From: an uncultured Blautia sp.
GTDB lineage: Bacteria > Bacillota > Clostridia > Lachnospirales > Lachnospiraceae
Assembly: GCA_934378195.1 (NCBI GenBank)
Contig: CAKRPO010000024.1
Location: 1 to 35,389, forward strand
Direction: 5' to 3'
Length of the DNA: 35,389 nt
In this document: in pieces, positions 32,067 through 35,389 of the stretch
Layout: every line of letters begins with the position of its first letter
Numbering within the stretch: the stretch's first letter is position 1
Notes under the pieces: generated by a model
The model's database searches: none
Told to the model about the DNA's origin: nothing
The model's input: only the letters and a program-made list of their open reading frames with translations
Made by a program: the position numbers and the translations under genes

Positions 32067-34646
32067 CTATTTCATTTTAAATTCAATCGTCACCTTAAAC
32101 AGATCTCCATCAAGATACAGCTTGAATTCTCCACCCTGGAGCTGGACGAGGTCTTTGGCGATTGACAGACCCAGGCCGCTGCCTTCCGTATTTCGCGAAA
32201 CATCACCGCGGATAAATCGCTCTGTCAGTTCCTCCGCAGAGATGTTCAGAGGCTGTGCAGAGATGTTTTTGAGGGAAAGCTGCACGTTTGGACGGTTTAT
32301 TTTTACATCCACATATACTCTTGTATTTTCCATCGCATACTTTGATACATTTCCAAAAACATTTTCGAGAACTCTCCAGAGTCTGCGTCCATCTGCGCAG
32401 ATGATGGCTTCTTCTTCATCGAAATGAACCACCATCTTCAGGTTTCTTTCTTCAAACTTCTCTTCGAATTCTCCGATTACCTGATTCACCAGCTCAATAA
32501 AGTTCAGCTCCGTCATTTCCAACGCAATATTTCCGGTACTTGCTTTGGATGCCTCCACAACATCTTCTGTCAGTACTTTAAGGCGCTGTGCTTTGTTCTC
32601 CAGGACCTCCAGATATCCTCTGATCTTAGGATCTTCGGGGTTCTCTCTTTTAAGGAGATCAATGTAATTTATGATCGATGTCAGAGGTGTTTTGATGTCA
32701 TGGGAAACATTCGTGATCAGCTCTGTTTTCATTCTCTCATTCTTAAGACTGTTTTCCACTGCGGCATCCAGACCTTCGCCGATATTGTTGATATAATCCG
32801 CAATTACTGCCTGTTCACCACTCAGTTTTTCTGTCGGAATCTTGTACTGGAGTTCTCCATCTGTGATCTTCTTCAGACCAGCGATGATCTGTTCTCTTCC
32901 CCAGGCTTTTTTTACCAGATAATAAAGAACTGCACAGTCCATTACGATCATCAGAAGAAAAGCAAATGCTGAGCCACCCTCAATCGTCATTCCGGAAAAC
33001 ACAAACTGTAAAAATGCAAAAATGCCAAATAACAGGATTATTTTTACTCTGCTGATCATGTTGCCACCAAGAAAGACGATCAGGTCACTCAATCTGGTTG
33101 AGCACTTTCTTACCAATATCAGGATATGTCTGAGCAGACTGTCTCTCCATAGTGATCTTGCCTTGATTCTTCGCACCAGACTGAGCCAACCGGTCAGAAA
33201 CCATCCTCCACACCAGATTCCCAAAATACTAAATATCATCACTTTCCAGACCATTCGCATGTCTTCAAAATCCATTGTCTGTATGATCACAGAAGTCCCC
33301 ATCAGCCAGATCATAAACACCAGCCCTGCAACAATTTCTGTATAGCATCTGTCCAGGAAATTCAAATGTACCTCTGTATCTTCGTTGTTTCGTCCGGCCG
33401 CGATCGTCAGAATCACCAGTCCTGCAAGTGCCAGAACTAATGACACTATAGAAAGCACCATGATCGGTATCAGCCATGGTTCAAATTTCTCATAGACGAG
33501 TTTTTCCTGCTTGATCCTGTCTAACACAGGAAAATCTTTATCCACAGAAACAAAATAGAGATAATTTTCTCCGGCAAGTCCTGTATTTTCGATCATATTC
33601 TGCCAGTAAGATACTGTCCAGTCCGAAATATTGGAAAAGCCCAATACACAATCCTGTGCATCAGGAGCGATCAGCATAAACGGACCGGCTCCGGAAGTCA
33701 GTTTATCCAGCGTTTTCAGATAATTCGATGATGTAACATCTTTTATATTTGTGTATACTTTACCAGACTTTGTATCAACATACATATAGTTGACATTCGT
33801 TGCCCCCGACGCATATGTTTTCAGGATTTTTTCACCATAAGAAGCATCACTGTACTGTACCAGTGCTTCATACAAATACTGATATGCCTTGCTCAGATTT
33901 CCATTCCATTCTTTATTATTATTTACAACATCCAGGATGCTGTCAGCTCCATCCGGCTTGTATGATTCTTTCAGAGGTGCATCATTATATCCACTGGATT
34001 CATAATTGTACACATCTGTATAGATAACATTTCCGTCCACATCTGTAACGTACTCCACACCATCATTGCGAATTCCTATGTTATCACTTTCATAACCATA
34101 ATACGTATACTCTCTACCGGAGAGCATGGAAAGTATATCCTTTGTATTCTCTGTTCCCTCATCTTCATCACTGCCAAAGACAAATTTCAGCTCACTGGTA
34201 GAGATTTTATCTGCAAAATCTCTATAATACATATAATAATCGCTGCCATCCGGCTGACGGCAGATCAGAACGTTTGTGCTTGTATCCCAGGATGAACTTT
34301 TTGCCCAATCGTACAGGTCACCTGCCCTGTACGCAAGTCCCGATGTATTTTTGTGTGTCAGTGTATCTCCCCGGTCCAGTTCCTTAAGATCAATCAATTC
34401 CTCATCATCCGCCTGATCCAAAATATGCCGCTCATTAATCGCATCAACGATCGTATGAGAAAGATTATACACATTATCTGTAAAGCTCTGGGAATCCACA
34501 TAATCCTTGCTGTCTAGCGGCTGGACACCTTTATTCAGAATCATCATGGATGCCCCGGCTCCTGCACAGGCCACCGTCACAAAAATTATTGTCAGCAAGA
34601 CCAGAAGTCCTTTTACACCGCTCTTTCTATACCATCTTGTCTTCAT
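32067..34646 (-). CDS. Large multi-pass membrane sensor histidine kinase
   Basis: 859 residues, well above the usual 350-600. The order is membrane helix 1 (about 13-36), a large extracellular domain (about 37-388; Tyr/Asp/Ser-rich, no domain recognised), and five more helices (about 391-419, 438-460, 467-491, 534-552, 557-578). A HAMP-like linker (about 590-640) leads to the kinase core. The phospho-acceptor is His649 in NVSHDIKTPLTSIINY; the N-box is ENVFGNVSKYA and the G-box NTEGSGLGLSIAKDL. It should autophosphorylate and pass phosphate to the response regulator coded 84 bases upstream. AAAGGA and GGGG lie just upstream of the ATG. The signal is unknown. Confidence 0.93.
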   Translation of the reverse strand: MKTRWYRKSGVKGLLVLLTIIFVTVACAGAGASMMILNKGVQPLDSKDYVDSQSFTDNVYNLSHTIVDAINERHILDQADDEELIDLKELDRGDTLTHKNTSGLAYRAGDLYDWAKSSSWDTSTNVLICRQPDGSDYYMYYRDFADKISTSELKFVFGSDEDEGTENTKDILSMLSGREYTYYGYESDNIGIRNDGVEYVTDVDGNVIYTDVYNYESSGYNDAPLKESYKPDGADSILDVVNNNKEWNGNLSKAYQYLYEALVQYSDASYGEKILKTYASGATNVNYMYVDTKSGKVYTNIKDVTSSNYLKTLDKLTSGAGPFMLIAPDAQDCVLGFSNISDWTVSYWQNMIENTGLAGENYLYFVSVDKDFPVLDRIKQEKLVYEKFEPWLIPIMVLSIVSLVLALAGLVILTIAAGRNNEDTEVHLNFLDRCYTEIVAGLVFMIWLMGTSVIIQTMDFEDMRMVWKVMIFSILGIWCGGWFLTGWLSLVRRIKARSLWRDSLLRHILILVRKCSTRLSDLIVFLGGNMISRVKIILLFGIFAFLQFVFSGMTIEGGSAFAFLLMIVMDCAVLYYLVKKAWGREQIIAGLKKITDGELQYKIPTEKLSGEQAVIADYINNIGEGLDAAVENSLKNERMKTELITNVSHDIKTPLTSIINYIDLLKRENPEDPKIRGYLEVLENKAQRLKVLTEDVVEASKASTGNIALEMTELNFIELVNQVIGEFEEKFEERNLKMVVHFDEEEAIICADGRRLWRVLENVFGNVSKYAMENTRVYVDVKINRPNVQLSLKNISAQPLNISAEELTERFIRGDVSRNTEGSGLGLSIAKDLVQLQGGEFKLYLDGDLFKVTIEFKMK

Positions 34647-34730
34647 TTATACCCCATTCCTTTCCCGGATGAATCCACCTGATTCCTTCGATTACAAACA
34701 CAGAAGTTTTCTACAGATTCATGCAAAAGA

Positions 34731-35389
34731 TTAAATTTTATCCACTTTATACCCAAGTCCCCACACAACCTTAAGATATCGTGGTTCCTTTGGATTAATC
34801 TCAATTTTTTCCCTGATATGACGGATATGCACAGCAACCGTATTATCTGCAGCAATCGCTTCTTCATTCCAGATGCTTTCATAAATCTGATTGATGGAAA
34901 AAACTCTGCCCTGATTCTGTACCAGAAAAAGAAGGATACGATATTCGATCGGGGTCAATTTCACTGTTTCCCCATCTATGGTCACTTCTTTACGGTCATC
35001 GTCAATCTCGAGCCCGCCGGTCCTGTAAACATTTGCCTTTTTTTCTGCCATTGCCCCTAACTGCGTATATCTCCGAAGCTGTGATTTAACTCTCGCGACC
35101 AGCTCCAATGGATTAAAGGGCTTGGTCACATAATCATCCGCTCCGACATTCAATCCGAGGATTTTGTCTGCATCTTCGGATTTTGCAGACAAAATTATAA
35201 TAGGAAGAGCATTTTTTTCACGGATCTTAAGTGTTGCCCGAATACCATCCAGTTTCGGCATCATCACATCAATAATCAGCAGATCCACTGGATTATCCTG
35301 CAAAATTCGAATTGCCTGCTCACCATCATATGCTTTCAGAATGTGATGTCCCTCCTGTGTCAGATAGATTTCTATTGCTTCAACGATGT
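34731..35389 (-). CDS. OmpR-family response regulator, N-terminus outside window
   Basis: About 219 residues are visible; the first 10 or so are cut by the window edge. The receiver domain has LLIIDVMMPKLDGIRATLKI with the phospho-accepting Asp, SAKSEDADKILGLNVGADDY, and the KPFNPLELVARV Lys. The C-terminal winged helix (about 125-219) has KLTPIEYRILLFLVQNQGRV, the recognition helix region NTVAVHIRHIREKIE and a final WGLGYKVDKI. It forms a two-component pair with the downstream kinase, with no terminator in the 84-base gap. It could regulate envelope or antibiotic response genes as VanR-like relatives do, but the targets are not visible. Confidence 0.96.
   Translation of the reverse strand, partial: IVEAIEIYLTQEGHHILKAYDGEQAIRILQDNPVDLLIIDVMMPKLDGIRATLKIREKNALPIIILSAKSEDADKILGLNVGADDYVTKPFNPLELVARVKSQLRRYTQLGAMAEKKANVYRTGGLEIDDDRKEVTIDGETVKLTPIEYRILLFLVQNQGRVFSINQIYESIWNEEAIAADNTVAVHIRHIREKIEINPKEPRYLKVVWGLGYKVDKI

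Overview
The window looks like a chromosomal segment of a gut Clostridia, most likely a Lachnospiraceae (Dorea/Blautia/Coprococcus-like). The evidence is moderate G+C, strong AGGAGG ribosome binding sites, TTG/GTG starts, a full V-type ATPase operon, a T-box controlled metG, and regulators of a type common on Lachnospiraceae mobile elements. No ribosomal RNA, CRISPR array or complete insertion sequence was seen.

Layout, left to right. (1) 1-2.6 kb: the guaA gene, cut by the window edge, faces away from a DUF554 membrane protein gene. (2) 2.6-5.85 kb: a decayed mobile island next to tRNA-Lys(CUU). It holds an internally deleted WYL regulator, a ribbon-helix-helix protein, a secreted protein with two bacterial Ig-like domains, and the C-terminal half of a tyrosine integrase. 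Copies of TGTATTCAAA flank it; the right copy forms a perfect palindrome over the integrase stop codon. (3) 5.9-7.4 kb: a frameshifted small gene, trmB, and a short fossil of a YfhO-type membrane protein. (4) 7.46-16.03 kb: nine V-type ATPase genes in the order H(G)-C-I-K-F-E-A-B-D. (5) 16.03-16.63 kb: a 600 bp convergent non-coding region with a tight DnaA-box cluster (four perfect TTATCCACA boxes) and one copy of a dispersed hairpin repeat. (6) 16.6-23.7 kb: a secreted NlpC/P60 hydrolase, trxB, a membrane-anchored DUF885 metallopeptidase, a FabT-like MarR regulator, a CapA-like phosphoesterase with a long Ser/Asp/Tyr tail, and tatD. (7) 23.8-26.2 kb: a molybdenum cofactor cluster (MOSC, mog, moaA, moaC). 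(8) 26.3-30.2 kb: an acyltransferase-3 membrane protein and metG with its T-box leader. (9) 30.2-35.4 kb: a lone feoA, a Schlafen/AlbA_2 ATP-binding regulator, and a two-component system with a very large membrane sensor; its response regulator is cut at the right edge.

Functional picture: most of the window is housekeeping (purines, tRNA modification and charging, ion-motive ATPase, redox, Moco). The V-ATPase genes form one transcription unit ending in a terminator that overlaps the last stop codon. The least explained parts are the DnaA-box cluster far from any dnaA gene, the paired hairpin repeat at two convergent gene junctions, the island remnant, and several structured intergenic palindromes. 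All calls were made by reading the sequence; no database search or folding software was used.
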